DNA of 64,000 nucleotides, from NCBI RefSeq assembly GCF_036227105.1, contig NZ_CP109434.1, positions 1,051,001 through 1,115,000 of the forward strand. The letters are read 5' to 3'. The notes beneath the pieces are model-generated. The model saw nothing but the letters and a program-made list of their open reading frames with translations, searched no databases and was not told the DNA's origin. Made by a program: the position numbers and the translations under genes. Source of the stretch: Amycolatopsis sp. NBC_01488 (GTDB lineage: Bacteria > Actinomycetota > Actinomycetes > Mycobacteriales > Pseudonocardiaceae). This document shows positions 29,002 through 38,441 of this stretch, piece by piece (the first letter of the stretch is position 1; every line of letters begins with the position of its first letter).

Positions 29002-29691
29002 TCAGCGACCGATGCCGTAGACGCCGCGGGCGTCGTCGCGGATCACCCGGCCGAGCTGCAGCTCGACGACGCGGCGCCGCATGGAGTCCACGATGGAGTG
29101 ATCGTGGGTCGCCATCAGGACGGTCGTGCCGGTGCGGTTGATCCGCTCCAGCAGCAGCATGATGTCCTGGCTGGTGTCGGGGTCCAGGTTCCCGGTCGGT
29201 TCGTCGGCGAGCAGCACCAGCGGCCGGTTGACGAACGCGCGCGCGATCGCGACGCGCTGCTGCTCACCGCCGGAGAGCTCGTTGGGCAGCCGGTCCGCCT
29301 TCCCGTCGAGGCCGACGAGCTCGAGCACCTCGGGGACGACCTTCTTGATGGTCGGGGCGGGCTTGCCGATGACCTCGAGGGCGAACGCGACGTTCTCCGC
29401 GACGGTCTTGTTGGCCAGCAGGCGGAAGTCCTGGAAGACGCAGCCGATGGTCTGCCGCAGGCGGGGGACCCGGCGGCGGGCCAGCTTGGCGACGTCGAAG
29501 TTGGACACCATCACGCGGCCCTTGCTGGGCGTCTCTTCGCGCAGCAGCAACCGGAGGAAGGTCGACTTCCCCGATCCCGAGGGACCGATGAGGAAGACGA
29601 ACTCACCCTTGTCGATGTTGACGGACACCCGCTCGAGCGCGGGCCGCGTCGAGGTCTTGTAGACCTTGGAAACCTCTTCGAGCCGGATCAC
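29002..29691 (-). CDS. ftsE: Cell division ATP-binding protein FtsE
   Basis: This 229-residue ABC ATPase energises FtsX. Walker A is GPSGSGKST, the signature is [16 protein letters not shown] and Walker B is [16 protein letters not shown]. The start chosen is GTG 29691, 8 nt after a good TAGTAT box, so ftsE is probably a leaderless transcript. This start gives the family N-terminus [12 protein letters not shown]; an upstream ATG would add a 37-residue non-conserved tail. Confidence 0.97.
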   Translation of the reverse strand: MIRLEEVSKVYKTSTRPALERVSVNIDKGEFVFLIGPSGSGKSTFLRLLLREETPSKGRVMVSNFDVAKLARRRVPRLRQTIGCVFQDFRLLANKTVAENVAFALEVIGKPAPTIKKVVPEVLELVGLDGKADRLPNELSGGEQQRVAIARAFVNRPLVLLADEPTGNLDPDTSQDIMLLLERINRTGTTVLMATHDHSIVDSMRRRVVELQLGRVIRDDARGVYGIGR

Positions 29692-29699
29692 GATTCGGC

Positions 29700-29705
29700 A
29701 TACTA
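29700..29705 (-). promoter_or_regulatory. Leaderless -10 box of ftsE
   Basis: TAGTAT (29705-29700) lies 8 nt before the GTG start; no ribosome-binding site is present. Confidence 0.6.
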
Positions 29706-29870
29706 CCCACCGGTCTCGTGAAGCCCCGGTTGCCCGGTGCACCCGGGTGGAGCAAGGGGCGTTTGCGCACGGTGTGTAATGGGGTCGTACCCCCACCCCC
29801 ACGCCGGGGGCTGCGCCACCCGGACCCCCGGAAAGCCGCGGTGAGCGGTCGTCCGCCTACCCCGCGCCGA

Positions 29871-30974
29871 TCAGGCGACCGCCGTCTGCTTCCGCCAGCG
29901 GATGCCGGCGTCGAGGAACCCGTCGATCTCGCCGTCGAGCACTGCCGACGGGTTGCCGACCTCGTAGTCGGTCCGCAGGTCCTTCACCATCTGGTACGGG
30001 TGCAGCACGTAGGAGCGCATCTGGTTGCCCCAGCTGGAGCCGCCGTCCTTGAGGGCGTCCATCTCGGCGCGCTCCTCTTCCTTCTTGCGCAACATCAGCC
30101 GTGCCTGGAGGACCTTCAGGGCGGCCGCCTTGTTCTGCAGCTGGGACTTCTCGTTCTGGCAGGAGACGACGATGCCGGTCGGCAGGTGCGTGATGCGCAC
30201 CGCGGAGTCGGTCGTGTTGACGCTCTGGCCGCCGGGACCCGACGAGCGGTAGACGTCGACCCGGATGTCCTTCTCCGCGATGTCGACGTGGTCGACCTCT
30301 TCGACCTCGGGCAGCACCTCGACGTGCGCGAACGACGTCTGGCGGCGGCTCTGGTTGTCGAACGGCGAGATCCGGACGAGCCGGTGGGTGCCCTGCTCGA
30401 CGGAGAGGGTGCCGTAGACGTAGGGGGCGGTCACCTTGAACGTCGCCGACTTGATGCCCGCCTCTTCGGCGTAGGAGATGTCGTAGACGTCGGTCGGGTA
30501 GCCGTGGCGCTCGGCCCAGCGCAGGTACATGCGCAGCAGCATCTCGGCGAAGTCGGCCGCGTCGACGCCGCCGGCCTCGGAGCGGATGGTGACGACGGCG
30601 TTGCGGTCGTCGTACTCGCCCGAGAGCAGGGTGCGGACCTCGAGGCCGTCGATGTCCTTGCCGAGGGCGGCGAGCTCGGCCTCGGCCTCGGCCATGCTGC
30701 CGGAGTCGCCCTCGGCCTCGGCGAGCTCGTACAGCACCCCCAGGTCGTCGAGCCGCTGGCGCAGGTCGTTGACCCGCCGCAGCTCGCTCTGCCGGTGGGA
30801 CAGCTGGCTGGTGACCTTCTGCGCCGCCTCCGGGTCGTCCCAGAGGTTCGGGCTCGAAGCCTGCTGTTCCAGGTCGGCCACCTGGGCACGCAGCGCATCC
30901 AGGTCCATCACCGACTCGATTTGCGTCAGCTTGCCGGTCAGGTCCCTCAGTGCCGCGTCGAACTCATCACTCAC
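29871..30974 (-). CDS. prfB: Peptide chain release factor 2
   Basis: This 367-residue factor recognises UGA/UAA stop codons. The codon-reading motif SPF is in [16 protein letters not shown], and the catalytic GGQ in [18 protein letters not shown]. The reading frame is continuous, so the programmed +1 frameshift of many prfB genes is absent. GTG 30974 lies 8 nt after TAACCT with no ribosome-binding site, suggesting a leaderless start. It begins the minus-strand set prfB-ftsE-ftsX-smpB. Confidence 0.97.
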   Translation of the reverse strand: MSDEFDAALRDLTGKLTQIESVMDLDALRAQVADLEQQASSPNLWDDPEAAQKVTSQLSHRQSELRRVNDLRQRLDDLGVLYELAEAEGDSGSMAEAEAELAALGKDIDGLEVRTLLSGEYDDRNAVVTIRSEAGGVDAADFAEMLLRMYLRWAERHGYPTDVYDISYAEEAGIKSATFKVTAPYVYGTLSVEQGTHRLVRISPFDNQSRRQTSFAHVEVLPEVEEVDHVDIAEKDIRVDVYRSSGPGGQSVNTTDSAVRITHLPTGIVVSCQNEKSQLQNKAAALKVLQARLMLRKKEEERAEMDALKDGGSSWGNQMRSYVLHPYQMVKDLRTDYEVGNPSAVLDGEIDGFLDAGIRWRKQTAVA

Positions 30975-31037
30975 GTTTGTCAAGGTTACGGCAAAACCCA
31001 CGACCGGTTGCGGGGACCGGTCGTGGGCGCGCGAACC

Positions 31038-31538
31038 TCAGGCCGCGGGGATGGCGTCGAGCAGCTTCAGCGCGGCCTTGGCCTGGGCCTGGGCGAACTC
31101 GGCGACGGCCTTTTCGTACGGCCCGTCGGCCGCCTTGGTGGCCGCCTTGGCGTCGTCGAGCTGCTGGCCGTAGCTCGTCCGGGCCGACTCGAGCAGCGCC
31201 TGGCGCTGCTTCGCGGTCAGCGACGCCGCGTGCACGAGCCGCAGGATGAGCGGGCTGCGCAGGTGGTCGGGGCCGGCCTCGGACGTCAGCCAGGCCTTGA
31301 AGGCCTTCTTGCCGGCGGCGGTGATCAGGTACTGCTGGCTGGAGCGCGGGCCCTGCTTGCCGAGCCGGACGAGACCTTCCTTGGACAGCGCCGGGAGCTC
31401 CCGGTACACCTGGCTGCGGGTGACGCTGAAGAAGGCGCCGAATCGCTCACCAGCTCCCGCGACGAGCTGCCCGCCGGTGGCGGGACCGTCGTGGAGCAGA
31501 CCGAGCAGGGCGGCGGCTGTTGCATTCAATTCGGACAC
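31038..31538 (-). CDS. PadR-family transcriptional regulator
   Basis: This is a 166-residue protein with an N-terminal PadR winged helix (LNATAAALLGLLHDGPATGGQLVAG, seen as LNATAAALLGLLHDG and PATGGQLVAG; VTRSQVYRELPALSKEGLV) and a C-terminal helical dimerisation domain (about 100-160). GTG 31538 has GGGGAC upstream. It lies just before prfB on the same strand with 63 bp between them. The regulated gene is not evident; PadR proteins often control themselves and an adjacent transporter, but none is present here. Confidence 0.88.
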   Translation of the reverse strand: MSELNATAAALLGLLHDGPATGGQLVAGAGERFGAFFSVTRSQVYRELPALSKEGLVRLGKQGPRSSQQYLITAAGKKAFKAWLTSEAGPDHLRSPLILRLVHAASLTAKQRQALLESARTSYGQQLDDAKAATKAADGPYEKAVAEFAQAQAKAALKLLDAIPAA

Positions 31539-31841
31539 GTCCCCTAGATTCCCACTTATCGGCCGCTGTGTCCACAGTGGTCAGCAGATCTGTCCATTGT
31601 GGCTAGTGAGATCCCCTCGTTCGGCCCAATGCGACCAGGTCCACTGTGGACCCGGACACGCTGCGCAACCACCCGGGGCGGCACTTTGGTCCAACCAGCC
31701 GCACGCGAGCCGCCCCGACGCCGCCAGCCAGGCGAGTTCGGCAGGAGGCTTTCCCCGGCTTGGCCGATCCCGAACACACACCGCAACCACCCGCAAACAA
31801 ACCCCCTATCACGAGATTCGTAGCAGGAGGCGACCACGACG

Positions 31842-31895
31842 GGGGATCCAAGGGGGCGGAGCCCCTTTGGCGGGGGGTTTGAGGGTTCGACCCCC
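31842..31895 (-). repeat. Two-hairpin module copy 2 (tRNA-fMet 1)
   Basis: This copy has CCAA...TTGG closing the first hairpin where copies 1 and 3 have CCAGG...CCTGG, followed by a GGGTTCGACCC hairpin. The paired changes preserve the stem. It lies about 60 nt 3' of the tRNA. The rest of 31557-31841 holds one exact and one near copy of the TCCACWGTGGA palindrome and no gene I can support. Confidence 0.65.
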
Positions 31896-31907
31896 ATTGC
31901 AACGCGA

Positions 31908-31947
31908 AAGAGGCGTGGCGAACGTTTTCCGTTCGCACACGCCTCTT
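31908..31947 (-). terminator. Terminator of tRNA-fMet gene 1
   Basis: AAGAGGCGTG/CACGCCTCTT and inner GCGAACG/CGTTCGC form a long stem 8 nt after the tRNA 3' end. Confidence 0.75.
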
Positions 31948-31954
31948 ACGTCTG

Positions 31955-32028
31955 TAGCGGGGACAGGATTTGAACCTGCGACCTCTGGGTTATGAGCCCA
32001 GCGAGCTACCGAGCTGCTCCACCCCGCG
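31955..32028 (-). tRNA. tRNA-fMet (CAU), copy 1
   Basis: This is a 74-nt initiator tRNA with anticodon CAT in GGGCTCATAACCC. Initiator features are an unpaired first acceptor position (C1 opposite T72) and three G-C pairs at the base of the anticodon stem. CCA is not encoded. It is identical to the gene at 33415. Confidence 0.95.
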
Positions 32029-32046
32029 CCGTTGTGGTACTTGAAT

Positions 32047-32052
32047 AGATTA
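32047..32052 (-). promoter_or_regulatory. -10 box of tRNA-fMet copy 1
   Basis: TAATCT (32052-32047) lies 18 nt upstream of the tRNA 5' end; a weak TGTAAA sits 18 bp further up. Confidence 0.45.
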
Positions 32053-32105
32053 CACGGGGTGGCCACCGGCTTTACACCGGGGTCCCCTAACCGGCTGACC
32101 TGGCG

Positions 32106-32555
32106 TTACGCCGCTCCGAGCCACTGGCGTGCTCCACTGAGGACCATCGAGAGCCCGTCCTCGAACCGCGAGTCGACGTCGGCGAGGAGGTCACCGGCCT
32201 CCGCGCCGCGGTACCGCTCGTCCAGCTGCCCCGGCACCGGGTAGACCGCCTGCACTTCGATGATGAAGCCGACGACGTAGCTGTAGACGGTGAACAGCGC
32301 CTGGCCGGCCGCCGTTCGTCGAGGCCGGCGTCGATGCTGCGCCGCAGCGGGCTCGGCCCGACCAATCCGGTGTCGCCGAGGTAGGTCCCCGCGAAGACCT
32401 TCCCGCCGTCGCGGTAGGACAGCATCATCCGGCGCAGCGCCCGCGCGCCGTGCGCGACGGCGTCCCACTCCCCCAGCGAGTCCGGCGGCCGCCGCGCCTC
32501 GGCCGAATCGGCGTACACCTGCGTCGTCATTTCGTCGAGCAGCTCCTGCTGGTCA
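32106..32555 (-). pseudogene. TetR-family regulator remnant (N-terminus lost, frameshifted)
   Basis: The fragment begins at QQELLDEMTTQVYAD, which in intact TetR proteins directly follows the DNA-recognition helix, so the whole helix-turn-helix is missing. The frame then shifts near 32306-32316: LRRSIDAGLDERR is continued in another frame by GQALFTVYSYVVGFIIEVQ and ends LSGARQWLGAA-stop at 32106. These match the tetracycline-repressor-type C-terminal domain. It is divergent from the monooxygenase remnant and cannot bind DNA. Confidence 0.8.
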
Positions 32556-32561
32556 GGTCAA

Positions 32562-32576
32562 CTTAACACTGTTAAG
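32562..32576. promoter_or_regulatory. Perfect 15-bp palindrome, probable relic TetR operator
   Basis: CTTAACACTGTTAAG is a perfect palindrome about the central C, located between the divergent TetR and monooxygenase remnants and next to an intact ribosome-binding site (AAGGAG). It is probably the old operator. Confidence 0.6.
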
Positions 32577-32585
32577 GAGATGGGG

Positions 32586-33488
<903 letters not shown>

Positions 33489-33499
33489 TCGTGACACCT

Positions 33500-33529
33500 A
33501 CCTTACGCCTTGGTTTCCCAGGGGTGCAA
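33500..33529 (-). promoter_or_regulatory. Promoter of tRNA-fMet copy 2
   Basis: TTGCAC (33529-33524), an 18-bp spacer and TAAGGT (33505-33500) precede the tRNA by 11 nt. It is unrelated in sequence to the promoter of copy 1 and closer to consensus. Confidence 0.6.
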
Positions 33530-33555
33530 AGCAGGTGCCCGTTAGGTAAGGGACG

Positions 33556-36555
33556 TCACCCTCCCGGCTGCGAACTCGGCGGCGGAGTGGTGGTCCCCGG
33601 CGCCGCGGTCTTCGCCGCTTCGTACTCCCTCGCCGCCGCGTCCAGGGCCGCCAGAGCCGCACCCTGGTCGGTGAAGTTGCCCGACTGCTGGGCGGCCTTC
33701 AGCTTGGCGATGGCCGACTGGATGTCCGTCACGGCCTTGTCCAGCGCCGCATTGCCACCGCCGGTGTTCGGCGGTGTCGTGGTCGGCGTGGTCGTCGGAG
33801 TCGTCGGCGGCGTGGTCGTGGGCTGCCCAGCCTGCGGTGGCGTGGTCGTCGCCTCGCCGGTGCCCGCGCCGAAGATCTGGTCGAGGGCTTCCTGCAGCGT
33901 CGCGCCGTAGCCGACCTTCGGCCCGTACGAGACGAGCACGCGGGCCAGCTGTGGATAGCTGTTCTGGTTGCGCTGCCGGATGTACACGGGCTCGACGTAG
34001 AGGAAGCCCTGCGCGACCGGCAGCGTGATCAGGTTGCCGTAGATCGGGATGACGTTGGGGTTGTTGAACAACGTCCGGTCCTGCGCCACCCGTGGATCGC
34101 TCTGGAACCGGTTCTGGACCTGCACCGGACCGTCGACCTGGGTCGCTCCGGTCGCCGCGCTGGGTAGCTGGAGGACGCGGATCTTCCCGTAGTCGTTCGG
34201 ATCCGAGGACACCGACATCCACGACGCGAGGTACTGCCGTTGCAGACCGGTGAGCGAGCTGGTCAGCTGGAACGTCGGCTTGCTCTGGCCCGGGGTGTCG
34301 GCGAGGACGTAGTAGCCGGGCTGGTTGGCCGCGCCGGCCGCGGCCGGGTTGGAGCCGCCTTCGGCCGTCGGGTCCTGCGGGACGCTCCAGAACGCCTGCT
34401 GCGAGTAGAACTCCTGCGGGTTGCTGACGTGGTAGCGCGACAGCAGCTCACGCTGGACCTTGAACAGGTCTTCGGGGTAGCGGAAGTGCGACCGCAGGTC
34501 CGGCGAGATCTCGGAGCTCGGCTTCACGAGCCCGGGGAAGACCTTCTCCCACGCGTTGAGGACCGGTTCCTTGTCGTCGATCGAGTACAGGTTGACCGTG
34601 CCGTTGAAGGCGTCGACGGTGGCCTTGACCGAGTTGCGGATGTAGTTGATCGAGCTGTTGGCCTGCCGGGCGACGCCGTTGAGCGAGTCGTTGGTGGCCG
34701 CGCCGAGCTGCGTCTGCTGCGAGTACGGGAAGTTGTTGATCGTGGTGTAGCCGTCGATGATCCACTGGATCTTGCCGTCGACGACCGCGGGGTACGGGTC
34801 GCCGTCGAGGGTCAGCCACGGCGCGACCTTGCTGACGCGTTCGCGCGGGTCGCGGTTGTACATGATCTTCGAGTTGTCGCCGATGGCGTCGGAGAACAGG
34901 ATGTTGCGTTCGCCGTATTCGGCCGCGAAGGCCAGGCGGTTGAACCAGTTGTCGACCGAGACACCGCCGGTGCCCTTGTAGTTGTAGCGGTCGGTGGCGG
35001 TGTCGTACTCGCCGGGCGCGCCGTTCCCGCCGACGATGGCGTAGTCGGAGTCCGCGGCAGACAGCTCGCCGTAGTAGATGCGCGGTTCCTTGACCTCGAT
35101 GCCGGGCTGGCCCGGACCGGGTGAGCCGGCACCGGTCGCGTTCTGGGTGTCGCTGGTGGTCGCGATCGGGTAGCCACCGTCGGAGTTGGCGTCCTTGACC
35201 GCACGGTCGATGGTGTTGGCGGGCGCGGCGACGAAGCCGTTGCCGTGGGTGTAGACGAGGTGCTTGTTGATCCAGCTGGTCTGGTTGCCGGTCAGCCCCT
35301 CGGTCTTGATCTCCTTCGCCGCGACGATGTAGTCCTGCGTGACGCCGCCGACGGTGTAGCGGTCGACGTCGAGCTTGGCCGGGAAGCCGTAGAAGTTCTC
35401 GCGCCCGACGCGCTGGGTGAAGGTGTCGGAGAGGATGTTCGGGTCGAGCAGCCGGATGTTCGACATCGTCCCGGCGTCGGCCTTCAGCTGGTCCGAGGTC
35501 GCGGAAGACGCGCCGGTGTACGGCTGGTACTGGACGTCGGTGAGGCCGAAGGCACGGCGCGTGGCGTCCATGTTGCGCTGGATCGACGTCGCTTCCTTCT
35601 CGTTCGCGTTGGGCTTCACCGAGAACTGGTCGAGGATCGCGGGCCACGCGACGCCGACCAGGATGCTCGACAGGATCAGCAGCACGAGGGCGATCGCCGG
35701 CAGCTGCAGGTTGCGCAGGAAGGCGCCGGCGAAGAACGCGATCGCGCAGATCACCGAGATGCACAGCAGGATCAGCTTGGCCGGCAGGACCGCGTTCAGG
35801 TCGGTGTAGGTGGCGCCGATGAACAGCGGCGCGTTCCGGTCGGACAGCAGCAGGTTGTACCGGTCGAAGAAGTACTCGGCGGCCTTGAGGAGCACGAAGA
35901 TGCCGACGGTGATGGCGAGCTGCGCGCGGGTCGGGCCGGCCAGCTGGCCGCCCTTGCCCGCCAGCCGGATGCCGCCGAAGACGTAGTGCGAGATGAGCGC
36001 GCCGAAGAAGGAGATGACGACGGTGACGAACAGCCAGCCGAGCAGCCAGTTGTAGAACGGCAGGTCGAAGGCGTAGAAGCCGACGTCGTTGCCGAACTCG
36101 GGATCGGTCTGGCCGAACGAGGTGCCGTTCATGAACAGCTGGACGACCTGCCAGTCGCCCTGGGCGGACAGGCCGGCGATGAGGCCGGTGACCACCGGGA
36201 TGCCGACGCCGAAGAGGCGGATCCGGGCGACGATCGCGGACCGGTAGCGGGCCAGCGGGTCGTCGGCGCCGGAGATCGGCACGAACACCGGGCGGGTGCG
36301 GTAGGCGATCATCAGGCTGATCGCGAGCGCCCCGCCGACGAGCAGCCCGACCGCGAAGAACAGCACGATCCGGGTGACGAGCTGGGTGGTGAACACCGAG
36401 CGCGCCCCGACCTCTCCGAACCAGAGCCAGTCGACGTACGTGTCGAGCAAGCGGGCTCCGAGCAGGAGCGCCAGCACGATCACCGCGGCGATGATGAGGA
36501 GGATCCGGCTCCGCCGGGACAGCTTCGGCAGGCTCACCGGGGGCCGAGTCGCCAC
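33556..36555 (-). CDS. UPF0182-family large membrane protein
   Basis: This 999-residue protein has about seven membrane helices in the first 330 residues, then a large extracytoplasmic region. A Thr/Pro-rich linker (runs of TTTPP and TPTTTP) lies near residue 900, and a helical Ala/Lys tail ends it. It matches the UPF0182 family (mycobacterial Rv3193c), whose function is unknown. GTG 36555 has AGGAG nine bases upstream; an ATG further up lacks a site. The gene is divergent from the PPA1309-type gene, as in related genomes. Confidence 0.9.
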   Translation of the reverse strand: MATRPPVSLPKLSRRSRILLIIAAVIVLALLLGARLLDTYVDWLWFGEVGARSVFTTQLVTRIVLFFAVGLLVGGALAISLMIAYRTRPVFVPISGADDPLARYRSAIVARIRLFGVGIPVVTGLIAGLSAQGDWQVVQLFMNGTSFGQTDPEFGNDVGFYAFDLPFYNWLLGWLFVTVVISFFGALISHYVFGGIRLAGKGGQLAGPTRAQLAITVGIFVLLKAAEYFFDRYNLLLSDRNAPLFIGATYTDLNAVLPAKLILLCISVICAIAFFAGAFLRNLQLPAIALVLLILSSILVGVAWPAILDQFSVKPNANEKEATSIQRNMDATRRAFGLTDVQYQPYTGASSATSDQLKADAGTMSNIRLLDPNILSDTFTQRVGRENFYGFPAKLDVDRYTVGGVTQDYIVAAKEIKTEGLTGNQTSWINKHLVYTHGNGFVAAPANTIDRAVKDANSDGGYPIATTSDTQNATGAGSPGPGQPGIEVKEPRIYYGELSAADSDYAIVGGNGAPGEYDTATDRYNYKGTGGVSVDNWFNRLAFAAEYGERNILFSDAIGDNSKIMYNRDPRERVSKVAPWLTLDGDPYPAVVDGKIQWIIDGYTTINNFPYSQQTQLGAATNDSLNGVARQANSSINYIRNSVKATVDAFNGTVNLYSIDDKEPVLNAWEKVFPGLVKPSSEISPDLRSHFRYPEDLFKVQRELLSRYHVSNPQEFYSQQAFWSVPQDPTAEGGSNPAAAGAANQPGYYVLADTPGQSKPTFQLTSSLTGLQRQYLASWMSVSSDPNDYGKIRVLQLPSAATGATQVDGPVQVQNRFQSDPRVAQDRTLFNNPNVIPIYGNLITLPVAQGFLYVEPVYIRQRNQNSYPQLARVLVSYGPKVGYGATLQEALDQIFGAGTGEATTTPPQAGQPTTTPPTTPTTTPTTTPPNTGGGNAALDKAVTDIQSAIAKLKAAQQSGNFTDQGAALAALDAAAREYEAAKTAAPGTTTPPPSSQPGG

Positions 36556-36704
36556 GGCGCACGCTCCTGTCTTCGTCAGCACTCGAGCAGGGGCGCACGC
36601 GCCCCCTGATTCCCTAACTCTACGGATGCCCGGGGAAGTTCCCGGGACCCGCCCAAACCGGACTCGCGACGTGGTCTCGCGGATCCGCCTGACACGATGT
36701 GCGC

Positions 36705-37247
36705 ATGGAACCGCAGCAGGCCGGCGTGGCCGCTCTCGCCCGGGAGATCGAGGATTTCATGGCCGCGAGCGGCTGGGACCAGCCGCCCCAGCTGTTCGCG
36801 CTGGTGCCGACGGCGGCGCTGCTGGACGAGCAGCCGGAGCTGGCCGGGCAGCTGGACCGGACGAGCCCGCTGACGCCGGTGGCGCAGGAAGCGCTGCCCG
36901 AGGGCGACCTGGCCGAGGCGCTCGCCCGGATCGCGTGGCCCGATCTGGTGATCGGGTGCGCGCTGGCGCAGGAGATCATCGTGCTGCCGCCGGGCTCGGA
37001 GTCGGAGCTGCCGGACGTCGCGGAGGCCGACGCGGACAGCCTGCGCCGCGCGGCCGCCGACCACCCGCAGCGGACGGAGGCCCGGTTGGTGGCCGCGGTC
37101 CTGCGCGACGGCGAAGGCGCGTGCGTCATGCGGCTGCGCGGGATCGGCACGGCCGAAGGCACGGACGAGTCGGTCGACGAGATCGTCGAAAGTCCCGACC
37201 TCGCCCCGAACCTCGTCGAGGCCCTCAAGGCGACGCTCCTCCCCTAG
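36705..37247 (+). CDS. PPA1309-family protein
   Basis: This is a 180-residue acidic soluble protein (MEPQQAGVAALAREIEDF; GWDQPPQLFALVPTAALL) matching the PPA1309 family, conserved in actinobacteria next to the UPF0182 and PDZ-protease genes. No catalytic motif is visible. ATG 36705 was chosen over GTG 36699 by family N-terminus. It overlaps the convergent protease gene by 4 bp. The function is unknown. Confidence 0.85.
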   Translation: MEPQQAGVAALAREIEDFMAASGWDQPPQLFALVPTAALLDEQPELAGQLDRTSPLTPVAQEALPEGDLAEALARIAWPDLVIGCALAQEIIVLPPGSESELPDVAEADADSLRRAAADHPQRTEARLVAAVLRDGEGACVMRLRGIGTAEGTDESVDEIVESPDLAPNLVEALKATLLP

Positions 37248-38350
37248 CAGGCCGCGGTCGGCCGGCCCGCCTTCAGGTTGGCCAGCTGCGCGAGCGCGTC
37301 GTCCAGTGTGGACACCTTGATGAGGTTGAGCCCGGCCGGCGCGGTGGTCTTGGCCTCGGCGCAGTTGTGCTCGGGCACCAGGAAGTCGGTGGCGCCCGCC
37401 TCGCGCGCGCCGACGACCTTGAACGAGATCCCGCCGATGGGGTCGACTTCGCCGGTCTCGGTGATCTCGCCGGTGCCGGCGATGTGCCGCCCGCCCGCGA
37501 GGTCGCCGGGCTCCAGCCGGTCGATGATCGCGAGGGTGAACATCAGCCCGGCCGACGGGCCGCCGACGTCCTGCAGGGAGATGTTGACGTTGAAGGGCGC
37601 GTCGGCGCGGTCGACCGCGGTGAGGCCGATGAAGCCCTCCTTGCGGTCGGGGCGCGACGCGAGCGTGAGCGGCACGGTGCGCTCGGGCTGGCCGTCCGAC
37701 TGGAAGGTGATCTGGACGGTCTGGCCGGGCAGCGTGCCGGCCAGCGCGGCCCGGACGTCCGCGGCCTCGACGATCTTCTTGCCGTTGACCGTGATCAGCT
37801 TGTCGCCCGGGGCGAGCACGTGGTCGGCCGGACTGCCGGAGACGATCTGCTTCGTCAGCACCTTGATCGGGTAGCCGAGCTTGCGCAGCGCGGCGACCTG
37901 GGCGTTCGTCTGCGAGTCCTGCAGCTGCTGGATGTTCTCCTGCTTGACCTGATCGTTCGTCTCGCCCGGCTTGAAGTACTCCTCGCGCGGCGCGAGCGCG
38001 TAGCGGCCGCTGGCCCAGAAGCCGAGACCCTGGAAGAGCGTCACGCCGTCGTGCAGGGAGACGGTCGTCATCCGCAGCTCGCCGGTGGTCTGGAAGGTCT
38101 GGTGACCGCTGACCTGGATGACCGGGTTGCCCGCGGCGTCACGACCCAGCGTGTCGTAGGTCGGGCCGGGACTGATCGCCACGAACGGCACCGGCACGAC
38201 CAGGCCGAGCACCACGAAGACGAGGAACAGCGAGCCGCTGACCACGAGCGTCCAGCCGCGGCGGGTCATCCGCCGGGTCTCGCCGCCGGCCTCGGCGCCG
38301 GGGTCCGGGCTGCTCTTCGCGGGTGCGGTCTGCTCGGAGGACTTGGTCAC
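37244..38350 (-). CDS. Membrane-anchored PDZ/Lon-like (S16) protease
   Basis: This is a 368-residue protein with one N-terminal membrane helix (WTLVVSGSLFLVFVVLGLVV), a PDZ domain (about 150-235, GSPADHVLAPGDKLITVNG) and an S16 protease domain with catalytic Ser in DVGGPSAGLMFTLAI and Lys in GGISFKVVGA. It corresponds to mycobacterial Rv3194c and Bacillus YlbL. GTG 38350 follows TACGCT by 7 nt, suggesting a leaderless transcript. It is divergent from the zincin gene with 91 bp between them. It should cleave unfolded extracytoplasmic or membrane substrates. Confidence 0.92.
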   Translation of the reverse strand: MTKSSEQTAPAKSSPDPGAEAGGETRRMTRRGWTLVVSGSLFLVFVVLGLVVPVPFVAISPGPTYDTLGRDAAGNPVIQVSGHQTFQTTGELRMTTVSLHDGVTLFQGLGFWASGRYALAPREEYFKPGETNDQVKQENIQQLQDSQTNAQVAALRKLGYPIKVLTKQIVSGSPADHVLAPGDKLITVNGKKIVEAADVRAALAGTLPGQTVQITFQSDGQPERTVPLTLASRPDRKEGFIGLTAVDRADAPFNVNISLQDVGGPSAGLMFTLAIIDRLEPGDLAGGRHIAGTGEITETGEVDPIGGISFKVVGAREAGATDFLVPEHNCAEAKTTAPAGLNLIKVSTLDDALAQLANLKAGRPTAAC

Positions 38351-38357
38351 GACCGAC

Positions 38358-38363
38358 AGCGTA
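38358..38363 (-). promoter_or_regulatory. Leaderless -10 box of PDZ protease gene
   Basis: TACGCT (38363-38358) is 7 nt before the GTG start. Confidence 0.5.
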
Positions 38364-38429
38364 CGGTGACCGCGTTCGCTTCTCGGTGAAGGCCACGCAC
38401 ATGACGCGCTCGGGCCTTCCTGACCCGCG

Positions 38430-38435
38430 TACGGT
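38430..38435 (+). promoter_or_regulatory. Leaderless -10 box of DUF2342 gene
   Basis: TACGGT is 6 nt before the ATG at 38442. Together with the box at 38358 it defines a divergent promoter pair. Confidence 0.5.
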
Positions 38436-38441
38436 GGACAC

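Noticed and set aside
29871..30974. Programmed frameshift in prfB
   Set aside because: The gene reads in one continuous frame from the start codon; no in-frame UGA or slippery site exists near codon 25.
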